Source: Gemmatimonas aurantiaca T-27 (GTDB lineage Bacteria; Gemmatimonadota; Gemmatimonadetes; Gemmatimonadales; Gemmatimonadaceae). From it: 64,000 nucleotides of DNA. The position numbers and the translations under genes are program-made. The DNA is taken from assembly GCF_000010305.1 (NCBI RefSeq), contig NC_012489.1, positions 1,178,001-1,242,000 of the forward strand. The letters are read 5' to 3'. The notes under the pieces were generated by a model. It did not search any database. It was not told the DNA's origin and worked only from the letters and a program-made list of their open reading frames with translations. Positions 33,212 to 41,805 of the stretch are shown here, one piece after another; position 1 is the stretch's first letter, and each line of letters starts with the position of its first letter.

Positions 33212-34372
33212 ATGATCGAGACGATCGCCATCAGCGGGTACCGCTCTCTGCGCGATGTGCGCCTCGCGCTGAGTCCACTCACCGTGGTGACCGGCGCCAA
33301 CGGCACCGGCAAGTCGAGTGTCTATCGCGCGCTGCGATTGATGACACAGATCGCGCACGGACGCCTGATCAGTTCCCTCGCTGCCGAAGGCGGTCTGACG
33401 TCCACGCTCTGGGCAGGCCCCGAATCGATCGGGGCGGCCGTGAAGCGTGGAGACTTTCCGGTCCAAGGCACGCGGCGAACGCACCCCGTGTCGCTCAAGC
33501 TGGGGTTCGCTGGGGAGGACTATGGGTACGCCATCGATATTGGCCTGCCAAAGCCGAGCTTGTCATTGTTCGCTCGGGATCCGGAGATCAAGGCCGAGGC
33601 GATGTGGTTCGGTCTCCGGCCCGGTCGGCACAATGTGATTGCCGAACGGACGGGCCCCAGCGTGCGGGTGCGGAATCGCGAAAATGAGTGGGGGCAGGCG
33701 CTCACCTCGCTGGCGTCGTGGGACAGCATGATGACACATGCCGGCGACCCGCGCGAAAGCTCGGAACTCATCGTGTTGCGCGATGCCATGCGCGACTGGC
33801 GTTTCTACGATCATTTCGATTGTGGCGCGGAGGCGCCGGCGCGGCGGGCGCAGATCGGTACCCGCACACCGGTACTCGCGTCGGATGGCCGTGACCTCGC
33901 CGCCGCCATCGAAACGATCCGGGAGCTCGGAGATCAGGAGGCGCTCAACGCGGCCGTCGATGATGCGTTCCCAGGGGCTTCTCTCGAAGTATCCACACGG
34001 TCCGGCTATTTCGAGTTGACCATGCATCAGCATGGGTTGCTTCGCCCACTGGGCATGGCCGAGCTCTCCGATGGCACGTTGCGCTTTCTGCTGTTGGCGG
34101 CGGCGCTGTTGTCACCGCGTCCTCCTGCGCTGATGGTGCTGAACGAACCGGAGACCAGCCTGCACGGGGACCTCCTGCCTGCCCTCGCCCGATTGATCGC
34201 CCGGGCGGCCACGCGCAGCCAGTTGATCGTCGTCTCGCATGCCCCCTCGCTGATTCAGGCGCTCGAGGAGCAGGGTGATTGCCGGCGGATCACCCTGGCC
34301 AAGTCTTTTGGTGAGACCGGGGTTGAGGGCGATGACGAGGGGGAGCCGGCCTGGAGTTGGCCCAGTCGCTGA
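33212..34372 (+). CDS. AAA ATPase of the OLD/RecF-like type (AAA_21)
   Basis: A 386-residue soluble ATPase. Walker A is VTGANGTGKSSVYRAL (about 27-42) after the typical IAISGYRSLRDVRL entry strand. The C-terminal half has the ABC-type signature region (MAELSDGTLRFLLLAAALL), Walker B as LMVLNEPETSLHGDLLP and the switch His in LIVVSHAPSLIQAL. This matches the single-chain ABC/SMC-like ATPases of COG4637 and OLD relatives. There is no TOPRIM nuclease domain and no nuclease gene beside it, so a defence role cannot be claimed. The ATG at 33212 starts the conserved strand directly. Divergent from the response regulator; 128 bp before the carbonic anhydrase gene. Confidence 0.88.
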   Translation: MIETIAISGYRSLRDVRLALSPLTVVTGANGTGKSSVYRALRLMTQIAHGRLISSLAAEGGLTSTLWAGPESIGAAVKRGDFPVQGTRRTHPVSLKLGFAGEDYGYAIDIGLPKPSLSLFARDPEIKAEAMWFGLRPGRHNVIAERTGPSVRVRNRENEWGQALTSLASWDSMMTHAGDPRESSELIVLRDAMRDWRFYDHFDCGAEAPARRAQIGTRTPVLASDGRDLAAAIETIRELGDQEALNAAVDDAFPGASLEVSTRSGYFELTMHQHGLLRPLGMAELSDGTLRFLLLAAALLSPRPPALMVLNEPETSLHGDLLPALARLIARAATRSQLIVVSHAPSLIQALEEQGDCRRITLAKSFGETGVEGDDEGEPAWSWPSR

Positions 34373-34500
34373 CCCGTCTTTGGGTCGGGGTGGAACTCCG
34401 ACACTCATGTGGGGTTGCTGGCGGACGCACGTGTGACCTGCCAGCTTCGCGGGATCACCGTACTCGCCGCCCACGGGTCCCGACCCCCTATTGTGCTCCG

Positions 34501-35157
34501 ATGCCTTCCATTCCGTACGAGCAGCTCTTCGAGAACAGCGCCCGTTGGGCCGCGTCGCTCACCGCGAAAGATCCCACGTATTTCGAACGGCTCGCCTCAG
34601 AACAACGCCCGGACTACCTGTACATCGGGTGTTCCGACAGCCGTGTGCCGGCCAATGAGATCATGGGGGTGGAGCCCGGTGACGTCTTCGTGCACCGCAA
34701 CATTGCCAACGTGGTGGTGCACACCGATCTGAACGTCGGATCGGTGATCGAGTACGCGGTGTCGCACCTCAACGTGAAACACATCATCGTCTGCGGTCAC
34801 TACAACTGCGGCGGCGTGAAAGCCGCCATGCAGCCACGCGATCTGGGTCTGCTCAATCCCTGGTTGCGCAACATCCGCGACGTGTATCGCATGCACGAGA
34901 CGGAACTCGAGGCGATCACCGACGAGAACCAGCGCTACGAGCGGTTGATCGAATTCAACGTGATCGAGCAGTGTATGAACGTCATCAAGACTGCCGCCGT
35001 GCAGCGGGCCTATCTGCACCATGGCGGTCCCATTGTGCACGGTTGGGTGTTCGACCTGCACAAGGGCAAGTTGATCGACCTCAATATCGATTTCGAGGCC
35101 AGCCTCAAGAGCGTACAGCGTCTCTACAATCTCGAAGGCGAAGTTGGTTCCCGTTGA
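34501..35157 (+). CDS. can: Beta-class carbonic anhydrase
   Basis: A 218-residue cytoplasmic enzyme for reversible CO2 hydration. The zinc ligands are plain: Cys44 with Asp46 and Arg48 in IGCSDSRVP, and His100/Cys103 in VCGHYNCGGV. The proteobacterial clade B features WLRNIRDVY and HGWVFDLHKG are also there. Length and start (MPSIPYEQLFENSARWA) match E. coli Can. The leader 34373-34500 has several inverted repeats, for example GGGTCGGG (34382-34389) with CCCGACCC (34479-34486), but these may be chance in GC-rich DNA. It converges on the 1590-residue signalling gene, 39 bp apart. Confidence 0.96.
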   Translation: MPSIPYEQLFENSARWAASLTAKDPTYFERLASEQRPDYLYIGCSDSRVPANEIMGVEPGDVFVHRNIANVVVHTDLNVGSVIEYAVSHLNVKHIIVCGHYNCGGVKAAMQPRDLGLLNPWLRNIRDVYRMHETELEAITDENQRYERLIEFNVIEQCMNVIKTAAVQRAYLHHGGPIVHGWVFDLHKGKLIDLNIDFEASLKSVQRLYNLEGEVGSR

Positions 35158-35196
35158 TCACGAATTGATCTGTTCTGCCCGCGTGTACGTGATCGC

Positions 35197-38100
35197 TCAG
35201 GACGCCTGTGCGATCACGCGCATGGAACCGCTGACACGCGGCAGACGATCTCCCTGCAGTCGTTGCACCAGTGGCGTGTAACCATGGGCGCGTGCCTGTA
35301 CCAGCAAGCGGGCACGCGCCGCCGCCACATCGGCGGTGTTCACACGGAAGACATGCGCACACTCGGCTGCCAGCCAAAGTGCGGCATACGGATCCTGCAT
35401 CTCCACGCGTGACAGGGTGGCCAACAGGCGAGCCCGCGTGCTCGAAACCGACACGCGACGCGCCTCGAGCCGCAGTTGCAGCGCCTCCACCAGTTCACGG
35501 CCCTGGAACCACGCAAAGCGGGTGCTGAGCATCGCCTCCACGCGTTCGGCGAGTTGCTCGGCGGCCGGCACCGAGTTGAGGTCGAGTTCTGCCAGTCCTG
35601 CGCCGGCGAGTGCACCGATTTCCACGTCCTGGTGACCGATGTTGGCGGCCAGCAGTGCACAGGTGTCGTACAGCTCGAGTGCCGCCGCTGCGTCGTTTTC
35701 GAGACGGGACAGGTGGGCCAGATTGTACAGGGCCGCCAGTCGATATCGATCGTGCTTGATCGATTCGAAGTCTCGCAGGGCATCGCTGAATCGTTGACGC
35801 GCCGGCTCTCCTCGGCCCGTTTTCATGAGCAACACTCCGAGGTTGAGTGCTGCCACACCTCCCAGGTCCGTGGCGCGCAATTCACGGGCGAGCTCACAGG
35901 CCGTCAGGAACGATACTTCGGCTGCCGGGTGATTGCCCGCGCGATCACAGGCGGTGCCGATGTTGATATGGCAACGCAACTGTCCATGACGATCACCCAC
36001 GGACAACGACAGATCGAGAGAGCGCCGGTAGTGTGGGATGGCCGACTCCGGACTCTCCGCGAGCAACACGGAGCCCAGACGCAGCAGCGCGCCGGCCAGC
36101 ACAGCCGGTTGTTCCAGACGCTCGGCTGCCGCCACGGCCTCTCGCGCCATGCGATCCGCTTCGACGATCGTGCCTGATTGCTGCAGCACCGAAGACATCA
36201 TGATGCGCAGGGCCACCTCTTCAGCGTGATTCCCGACGGCCAGTGCCGTGGCATGCAATGCCGTGCAGGCCTCCAGCACCGCGCGATAGTCCACGCCGCG
36301 CTGCAGCCGCAGGCGTTCCCGCATACGGCCGATGGTCAGCGTGCGACCCGCTGCCGCGGTCGCATCGGCGTACTCACTCAAGGCCCGGTCGCAGTGCACT
36401 TCCGCCTGCGCCAACTGCGCGGCGGCTTCGGCGACGGTGGCCAGGCGAAATTCCACATCGGCCTTGTCGGCCGCGGTGTGTGCGTGACGCTGGGCCACAC
36501 GACACCACTCGATGGCCATTTCGTACGCGAACACCCGATGTGCCTGCTCACTGGCTTCGATGGCCGCGCTGAACGCCTGGGATGACATGCCGGCGCGGTC
36601 GTAGTGCCGGGCCAGCGTGCCGGAGTCTGCGGCCTCTCGTGTCGCCACCGCCTGGGCCACACGCGCGTGTAGCTGCTGGCGTCGCAATGGATTCACTTCC
36701 GCCAGCAGCAACTCGGTCAGCAAGCCATGGGCAAACGCGAGCGTGTGCTGCAGGTGTTCGGTGGTGATCAGCACGGAGCTCGACAGGCCCTCGTCGAGCG
36801 CTTCATGCACCGTGGACTCTGCGGCATCACATGCCGCCACCAGCACACTGGGGTCGAATTCACGACCCAGGATCGCAGCCAACGCGAGAATTTCGCGGTG
36901 CGGGCGCGACAGGGACTCCACGCGCTGGGCGAGCAGGTCGCCGATCGCGGCCGGCAGCGCCGACGAGCTGTCATCGCGGTAGGTCCAGCCATCGCTGGTC
37001 CATTGCAACTGCCCGTCGTCGGTCATGGCGCGCAGCAACTGCACGGCGAAGAGGGCATTGCCTTCGCTGCGTGTGAAGATGGCGGTCAGCAAGGCCGGCG
37101 GCGGTGTTTGCCCACCGAGGGCGTCCCGCAGCCAATGCGTGAGATCCGCTTCCGACAGGCGACGCAGGCGCAGCGTGGTACAGCGCTCCGAGCGGGTCAG
37201 TCGTCGTACGCGACGCTCCGCCTCCGGCAACGCACTTTCGGGGCGCAGCGTGAGGCCGAGCAGCAGGCGATGGTCATTGAGCCGCGTGACGAGGTACTCG
37301 AGTGCGTCCCAACTGCGAGGATCGGCCCACTGCAGGTCGTCGAACATGAGTACCAGCGGCCGCTGTGTCGCGGCCAATCGCAGGCACTCCTCGAGTTCTT
37401 CGTGCAGGGCGCGGGCAAACGCCCGTCCTTCCGTTGCTGGCGCAGGGGTGCCGAGTTCGGGAACCAGATGGGCGAGATACGGCCATTCCCGCTGCGGCAA
37501 CAGGCCGCTGCGGTGCATGGCGAGCAGAATGTCGCACCATGGCCCATAGGGCGTGGCCATGTCCGTCTCGAGACAGTGCCCGATAAGGAACGCTCCACCC
37601 CGTACACCGAGATCCGGCCCGAGCTGCTTGAGCAGCGTCGACTTGCCGACGCCTGCTTCACCAGTCACCAGCACCACGGAGGGTTGTCCGCGTGATGCGT
37701 TGGCAAAGTGCTCGCGTAGCCGTGTGCGCTCGGACTCGCGTCCCACAACGGTTTGCAGCACGAGTTGTTGACGCCCACCCTGCAGACGAGAGGCCGGCAC
37801 GACCTGATTGCGGCCGGCATGCTTCGCCTGGTACAGGGCATTGTCCGCAGCGCCGAACAGGGCGTCCAGCGTGGTTCCATGCTGGGGCGCACACGCCACG
37901 CCCAGCGACACTGATACGACAATGGGCACCGCCTGCTCGACGTTCGTGAGCGCGGGCGGCAAGGCGATCGACGTGGCAGCCACGGTCGCGCGAATACGCT
38001 CGGCTACCCGTGTGGCTTCCTCGAATCGCACGCCGGACAACAGCACCACAAACTCATCGCCCGCGTAACGGCCTACAAAGTCTGCGGGTCGGACGGTCGC

Positions 38101-39969
38101 ACGGATGGCCTGGGCCACATGCTGCAGCACCAGATCTCCAGCACCCGTCCCGAACTGTTCGTTCACGACGCCGAGTTGGTCCACATCGAGGATGAGCAGT
38201 GCCACCGGTCGGCCGGTGGTGTGACGCGCTTCCAGCGTGCGCGACGCCGTCTGGCGAAACGCGCGCCGCAGCGCCACGCCCGTCAGTTCGTCGAGCGCGG
38301 GCGCCGAACTGTCCACCGTGGCGACTTGCTCCTCCTGGCGATTGTCCAGCGGAGATTCCACGGTGTGCGAACGGCGCGCCCATTCCCCCTCGATCTGTTC
38401 GAACCAGGCAAACACCATCGGATCGAAGAACGTGCCCACATCCTTTCGCAGGATGGCCATGGTTTCGTCGTGCGTCAGTGCGCGTTTGTAGCTGCGTACC
38501 GACGTCAGCGCATCGTACACATCGGCGATGGTGAGGATGCGTGCCACCAACGGGATATCGTTGCCCGCCAGACCATGGGGATACCCCAGGCCGTCCCATC
38601 GCTCATGATGCGATTCCACCATGGGACGCACATCCCACGGGAATTCGATCTCGTTCAGCATCTCGGCGCCGGCCGTGGTGTGGCTCTTCATGAGCGCCCA
38701 CTCGGTGTCGTCCAGCTTGCCGGGTTTGTTGAGCACTTCTTCCGGAATGACCAGCTTGCCCACGTCATGCAGGAGTGCGCCGATACGGAACCAGAACAAC
38801 GAGGTCTGGTCCATGCCACTGACTTCCGCGATCGCGCACGCCAGTTCTGCGACGCGCTGGCAATGCCCTTGGGTGTACCGATCCTTGGCTTCAATCGACT
38901 CACCCCAACGCCGCGCTACGTGCACAAACTCCTGTTCGAGCTGTTCCACACGTGAGCCGATATCGCGCAGCTCCGACTGTGCCCGGAGATGCGAGAACAA
39001 ACGGTGGGCGCGATTGAGTTGCTGCAGTACATCGCGGTTACGTCCCGTACGGCGCGCCAGCGCGGCCCGGTCCCGGGCAATTTCGGCCAGCAGGAGCTTC
39101 TCGCCGCGGGCGGTGGCCACTTCTTCGGCCTGCAGGAGGTGTTGCTCAGCCTCGTCGTACTTGCCGGTGTTACTGGCGATGACGCCGAGCAGCTTGGTGG
39201 ACTTCGCGATGGCGGAACCGTCGCCCAACTGCACGGCAGCGGCCTGCGCAGCCGTCACGGCGCCGTGTGCGCGGGCATACTCACCCTGCGCCACCCATAG
39301 TTCGGCCAGATTGATGTCCAACTGCAGACGGACGTTCACATCGTTGAGCGGCTCGCATACGCGCACGCCTTCCAGCAGCGCATCTTCGGCGTCTTCCCAA
39401 CGCTTCTGCGCGATGTAGAGCAGCCCGAGATTGTTGAGGGCCACACACACGTCGGTCATGAGTCCGAGTGACCGATAGTCGTCGAGACTCACACGATACT
39501 GCCGTTCGGCGAGCGCAAAATCACCGCGGATATTGGCCAGCACGCCCAGATTCTGCGCCGTCATGGCGGCCAGCTTGGCATCACCGGCGTGCAAGGCACG
39601 CTGACGCGCCAGCAGATACAAGCGTTCCGCTTCGTCGAGGTCACCGGTCTGCCAGTGCACCACGGCCTGCACATTGAAGGCATGGCCGGCCGCGGCGTGG
39701 TCGTGCCAGGCTTCGGCCACGGTGAGCGCCGCGTCGAGGCATTCGAGCGCCGCCGCACCGTCGCCGTCGGCAATGTATGTGCGGGCGATCCAGCGCAATA
39801 CATCACTGGTTTCCCGGGCGTCTTCCGGGCGGGTGAATTGCCGCAGCGCGGATTCATACGCATTGCGCGCGGCGAGCCGATGCCCGGCCTTTTCCTCTCG
39901 CTGCGCCAAGGCCACCAGTTCGTGGAAGGTGCCGAGCTGCAGGGGAGGATGCGACATACGGTCAGTCAT
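35197..39969 (-). CDS. Giant TPR / HD-GYP / GGDEF / STAND ATPase / TPR signalling protein
   Basis: A 1590-residue soluble protein. Residues about 15-330 are TPR repeats (ALNNLGLLYIAQKRWEDAEDAL). About 350-520 is an HD-GYP c-di-GMP phosphodiesterase: IEAKDRYTQGHCQRV, HDVGK (401-405), SHHERWDGLGYPHGL. About 560-730 is a GGDEF diguanylate cyclase: LILDVDQLGVVN, YAGDEF (active-site variant AGDEF, about 636-640) with an RxxD inhibitory site (RPAD) five residues upstream. About 745-1080 is a STAND/AAA_16 ATPase: GEAGVGKSTLL Walker A, LVLMFDDLQWAD Walker B. About 1150-1560 is a second TPR block. Both c-di-GMP activities look possible. The ATG at 39969 overlaps the stop of the upstream permease gene by 8 bp; ATG 39957 is an alternative. 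Confidence 0.92.
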   Translation of the reverse strand: MTDRMSHPPLQLGTFHELVALAQREEKAGHRLAARNAYESALRQFTRPEDARETSDVLRWIARTYIADGDGAAALECLDAALTVAEAWHDHAAAGHAFNVQAVVHWQTGDLDEAERLYLLARQRALHAGDAKLAAMTAQNLGVLANIRGDFALAERQYRVSLDDYRSLGLMTDVCVALNNLGLLYIAQKRWEDAEDALLEGVRVCEPLNDVNVRLQLDINLAELWVAQGEYARAHGAVTAAQAAAVQLGDGSAIAKSTKLLGVIASNTGKYDEAEQHLLQAEEVATARGEKLLLAEIARDRAALARRTGRNRDVLQQLNRAHRLFSHLRAQSELRDIGSRVEQLEQEFVHVARRWGESIEAKDRYTQGHCQRVAELACAIAEVSGMDQTSLFWFRIGALLHDVGKLVIPEEVLNKPGKLDDTEWALMKSHTTAGAEMLNEIEFPWDVRPMVESHHERWDGLGYPHGLAGNDIPLVARILTIADVYDALTSVRSYKRALTHDETMAILRKDVGTFFDPMVFAWFEQIEGEWARRSHTVESPLDNRQEEQVATVDSSAPALDELTGVALRRAFRQTASRTLEARHTTGRPVALLILDVDQLGVVNEQFGTGAGDLVLQHVAQAIRATVRPADFVGRYAGDEFVVLLSGVRFEEATRVAERIRATVAATSIALPPALTNVEQAVPIVVSVSLGVACAPQHGTTLDALFGAADNALYQAKHAGRNQVVPASRLQGGRQQLVLQTVVGRESERTRLREHFANASRGQPSVVLVTGEAGVGKSTLLKQLGPDLGVRGGAFLIGHCLETDMATPYGPWCDILLAMHRSGLLPQREWPYLAHLVPELGTPAPATEGRAFARALHEELEECLRLAATQRPLVLMFDDLQWADPRSWDALEYLVTRLNDHRLLLGLTLRPESALPEAERRVRRLTRSERCTTLRLRRLSEADLTHWLRDALGGQTPPPALLTAIFTRSEGNALFAVQLLRAMTDDGQLQWTSDGWTYRDDSSSALPAAIGDLLAQRVESLSRPHREILALAAILGREFDPSVLVAACDAAESTVHEALDEGLSSSVLITTEHLQHTLAFAHGLLTELLLAEVNPLRRQQLHARVAQAVATREAADSGTLARHYDRAGMSSQAFSAAIEASEQAHRVFAYEMAIEWCRVAQRHAHTAADKADVEFRLATVAEAAAQLAQAEVHCDRALSEYADATAAAGRTLTIGRMRERLRLQRGVDYRAVLEACTALHATALAVGNHAEEVALRIMMSSVLQQSGTIVEADRMAREAVAAAERLEQPAVLAGALLRLGSVLLAESPESAIPHYRRSLDLSLSVGDRHGQLRCHINIGTACDRAGNHPAAEVSFLTACELARELRATDLGGVAALNLGVLLMKTGRGEPARQRFSDALRDFESIKHDRYRLAALYNLAHLSRLENDAAAALELYDTCALLAANIGHQDVEIGALAGAGLAELDLNSVPAAEQLAERVEAMLSTRFAWFQGRELVEALQLRLEARRVSVSSTRARLLATLSRVEMQDPYAALWLAAECAHVFRVNTADVAAARARLLVQARAHGYTPLVQRLQGDRLPRVSGSMRVIAQAS

Positions 39970-40804
39970 GGATCACCAGCGAGGAATTCAATCGTTCGGC
40001 AAGCGTTGCGGTCAGCAGCATGGTGCCCAGCAGCGCTGCACATGGCACGACGAGTGGCCACCAGGCCCGGGCAATGTCCGGCAAGGCATCCTGGATCATG
40101 CGCCCCCAGCTCACGGTCGGTTCGGGCACACCAAGCCCCACGACCCCCAACGCCGCCTCGGCCGCCAGCAGTTCTCCAAGCAGGATGACGGCGAGGCCGA
40201 GCAACATGGGCAGCAGGTGTGGCAGCATGTGATGTGTGAACGTGCGGACAGGTGAGACGCCGAGGGCATGCGCCGCGTCGCTCCACGGACGCACGGAGAG
40301 TTGCTGCATTTCGGCGTGAATCACGCGACAGACCAGCGGCACCGCGAGACAACCCATGGCCACCGCGAGCGGCGCAGGTGTCAGTGCACCACCCGCAGCC
40401 GCACCGATAGCCAACAGCATCAACAAACGTGGGATTCCACGCATGGCGTCGACGATCGCCAGCATGCCGCTCGCCAGCCAGTGTCCGCCGTATTGCACGA
40501 GGGCTGCGCACACCACACCACCAGCCAGGGCCGTCGCTGTACCGAGCATGGCAATGGTCAACGACGTACGTCCACCATGCAGCACCCGGCTGAGCAGGTC
40601 ACGTGAGGCGCTGTCGGTGCCCAGCCAGTGATCGACACCGGGCATGCGGAGCGTCTGATGCACCAGATCGAGCGGTGAAGCCGGGTCGTGTGGGGCAATC
40701 CATGGCGCACCAATGACCAGCAGTGAGAGGGCCGTCAACGACAGGATCAGCCAGGAGTGCCCCTCCGGCAGCCGCACCGTTTCGGTGCGCGTCAGCGTCT
40801 TCAT
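39962..40804 (-). CDS. Peptide/nickel-type ABC transporter permease (DppC-like)
   Basis: A 280-residue inner-membrane permease with an N-terminal helix (WLILSLTALSLLVIGAPWIAP), the DppC-type HWLGTDSASRDLLSRVLHGGRTSL block, and five further helices. The cytoplasmic EAA loop is AAHALGVSPVRTFTHHMLPHLLP, in which the conserved Gly is kept. Known partners are DppB, a DppA-type binding protein and DppD/F ATPases; the ATPases are not in the window. The ATG at 40804 overlaps the DppB-like stop (ATGA), and its own stop overlaps the start of the giant signalling gene (ATGACTGA). Confidence 0.93.
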   Translation of the reverse strand: MKTLTRTETVRLPEGHSWLILSLTALSLLVIGAPWIAPHDPASPLDLVHQTLRMPGVDHWLGTDSASRDLLSRVLHGGRTSLTIAMLGTATALAGGVVCAALVQYGGHWLASGMLAIVDAMRGIPRLLMLLAIGAAAGGALTPAPLAVAMGCLAVPLVCRVIHAEMQQLSVRPWSDAAHALGVSPVRTFTHHMLPHLLPMLLGLAVILLGELLAAEAALGVVGLGVPEPTVSWGRMIQDALPDIARAWWPLVVPCAALLGTMLLTATLAERLNSSLVIHD

Positions 40805-41805
40805 GACGTGAGCACCGCGGTACGTGTATCAGAGCGTGCCGGCAAACCAGTACGAGGATCGGCCCATGCGAGCATGAGTTCCGTAGCCACACTGGCCAAT
40901 GCCAGCAGCGTCGATGTGACGAGCAAAGCGCCAACCACCAACGGATAGTCTCGTGTGCCGATACCGAGTACGATCAGCCGCCCGAGTCCTGGCCAACTGA
41001 AGATTGTTTCGGCCACGATCGTACCGCTGACGAGTGCCGGAAACATCATGCCAATGGTCGTCACACTGGATGGCAATGCCACGCGCGCGCCATATCGCAT
41101 CCACAGGGACAGAGGCGCGACCCCACGTGAGAGTGCCGCGCGTGTGGCAAGCGACTGACGGGCCGACTGCGTGGCAATCGCTTGTTGTCTGGCCACCACG
41201 GCCGACCACGCCAGTGCGAGCGAGCCAGCGGGCAGTATGAGGTGATGCAGGCGATCGAGCACACGCGACCCCGCATCACCGGTGTAGGCCACGATCGGAT
41301 CCGACACACCACCCACGGGGAACCACCGTACTTTCACGGCAAAAACCAACAGCAGTCCCAGCGCCACCATGAACTCGGGCAATACCGTGAGCGCGGTGAC
41401 CGCATGAAAGACGGCGCGAATTCCGCGATGATCGGCGAACCATCCCCGAGCGCTTCCCAACAGCAGCCCGAGGGCTGCGGCACCCAGCAGCGCAGGCACT
41501 GCCAGTTGCAGGCTCAGCGCCGCGGCGCGCGCGACGTCGGGGGCAATGGGACGTCCGTCAATGAGTGACGTGCCCAGATCGCCACGCACGACGCGTGACA
41601 GGTACACGGCGCCCTGCTCCATGAGGGAGGCATCGAGTGCATAGCGCGCCCGCAACGCGGCGCGCGCTTCCGGCGTGCGTCCACGCTGCTCGATGGACTG
41701 CGAGAGCGGATCACCGGGAAGCAGGCGCAACATGACAAAGCCCGCCGTCGTCGCTATCGCGACAACGAGCAGGCATCGTGCGAGCCGCCGCGCAATCCAT
41801 CTCAC
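40801..41805 (-). CDS. Peptide/nickel-type ABC transporter permease (DppB-like)
   Basis: A 334-residue inner-membrane permease. N-terminal helix with VMLRLLPGDPLSQSIEQRG, the hallmark opening of DppB/OppB, then a periplasmic loop (GDLGTSLIDGRPI), five more helices, and an EAA loop with TRAALSRGVAPLSLWMRYGAR. The region FPALVSGTIVAETIFSWPGLGRL is the family's signature near the C-terminus. The GTG at 41805 overlaps the binding-protein stop (GTGA); a GTG at 41853 would lie inside that gene. Forms the heteromeric channel with the DppC-like protein. Confidence 0.93.
   Translation of the reverse strand: MRWIARRLARCLLVVAIATTAGFVMLRLLPGDPLSQSIEQRGRTPEARAALRARYALDASLMEQGAVYLSRVVRGDLGTSLIDGRPIAPDVARAAALSLQLAVPALLGAAALGLLLGSARGWFADHRGIRAVFHAVTALTVLPEFMVALGLLLVFAVKVRWFPVGGVSDPIVAYTGDAGSRVLDRLHHLILPAGSLALAWSAVVARQQAIATQSARQSLATRAALSRGVAPLSLWMRYGARVALPSSVTTIGMMFPALVSGTIVAETIFSWPGLGRLIVLGIGTRDYPLVVGALLVTSTLLALASVATELMLAWADPRTGLPARSDTRTAVLTS

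Noticed and set aside
34382-34486. Inverted repeats in the carbonic anhydrase leader as a riboswitch
   Set aside because: Several mutually exclusive pairings of 5-8 bp exist, with no terminator and no occluded ribosome-binding site; chance pairing in GC-rich DNA is likely.
35156-35194. GATCACG/CGTGATC dyad between carbonic anhydrase and the giant gene as terminator
   Set aside because: Only 7 bp with a 25-nt loop and no T tract; too weak to annotate.
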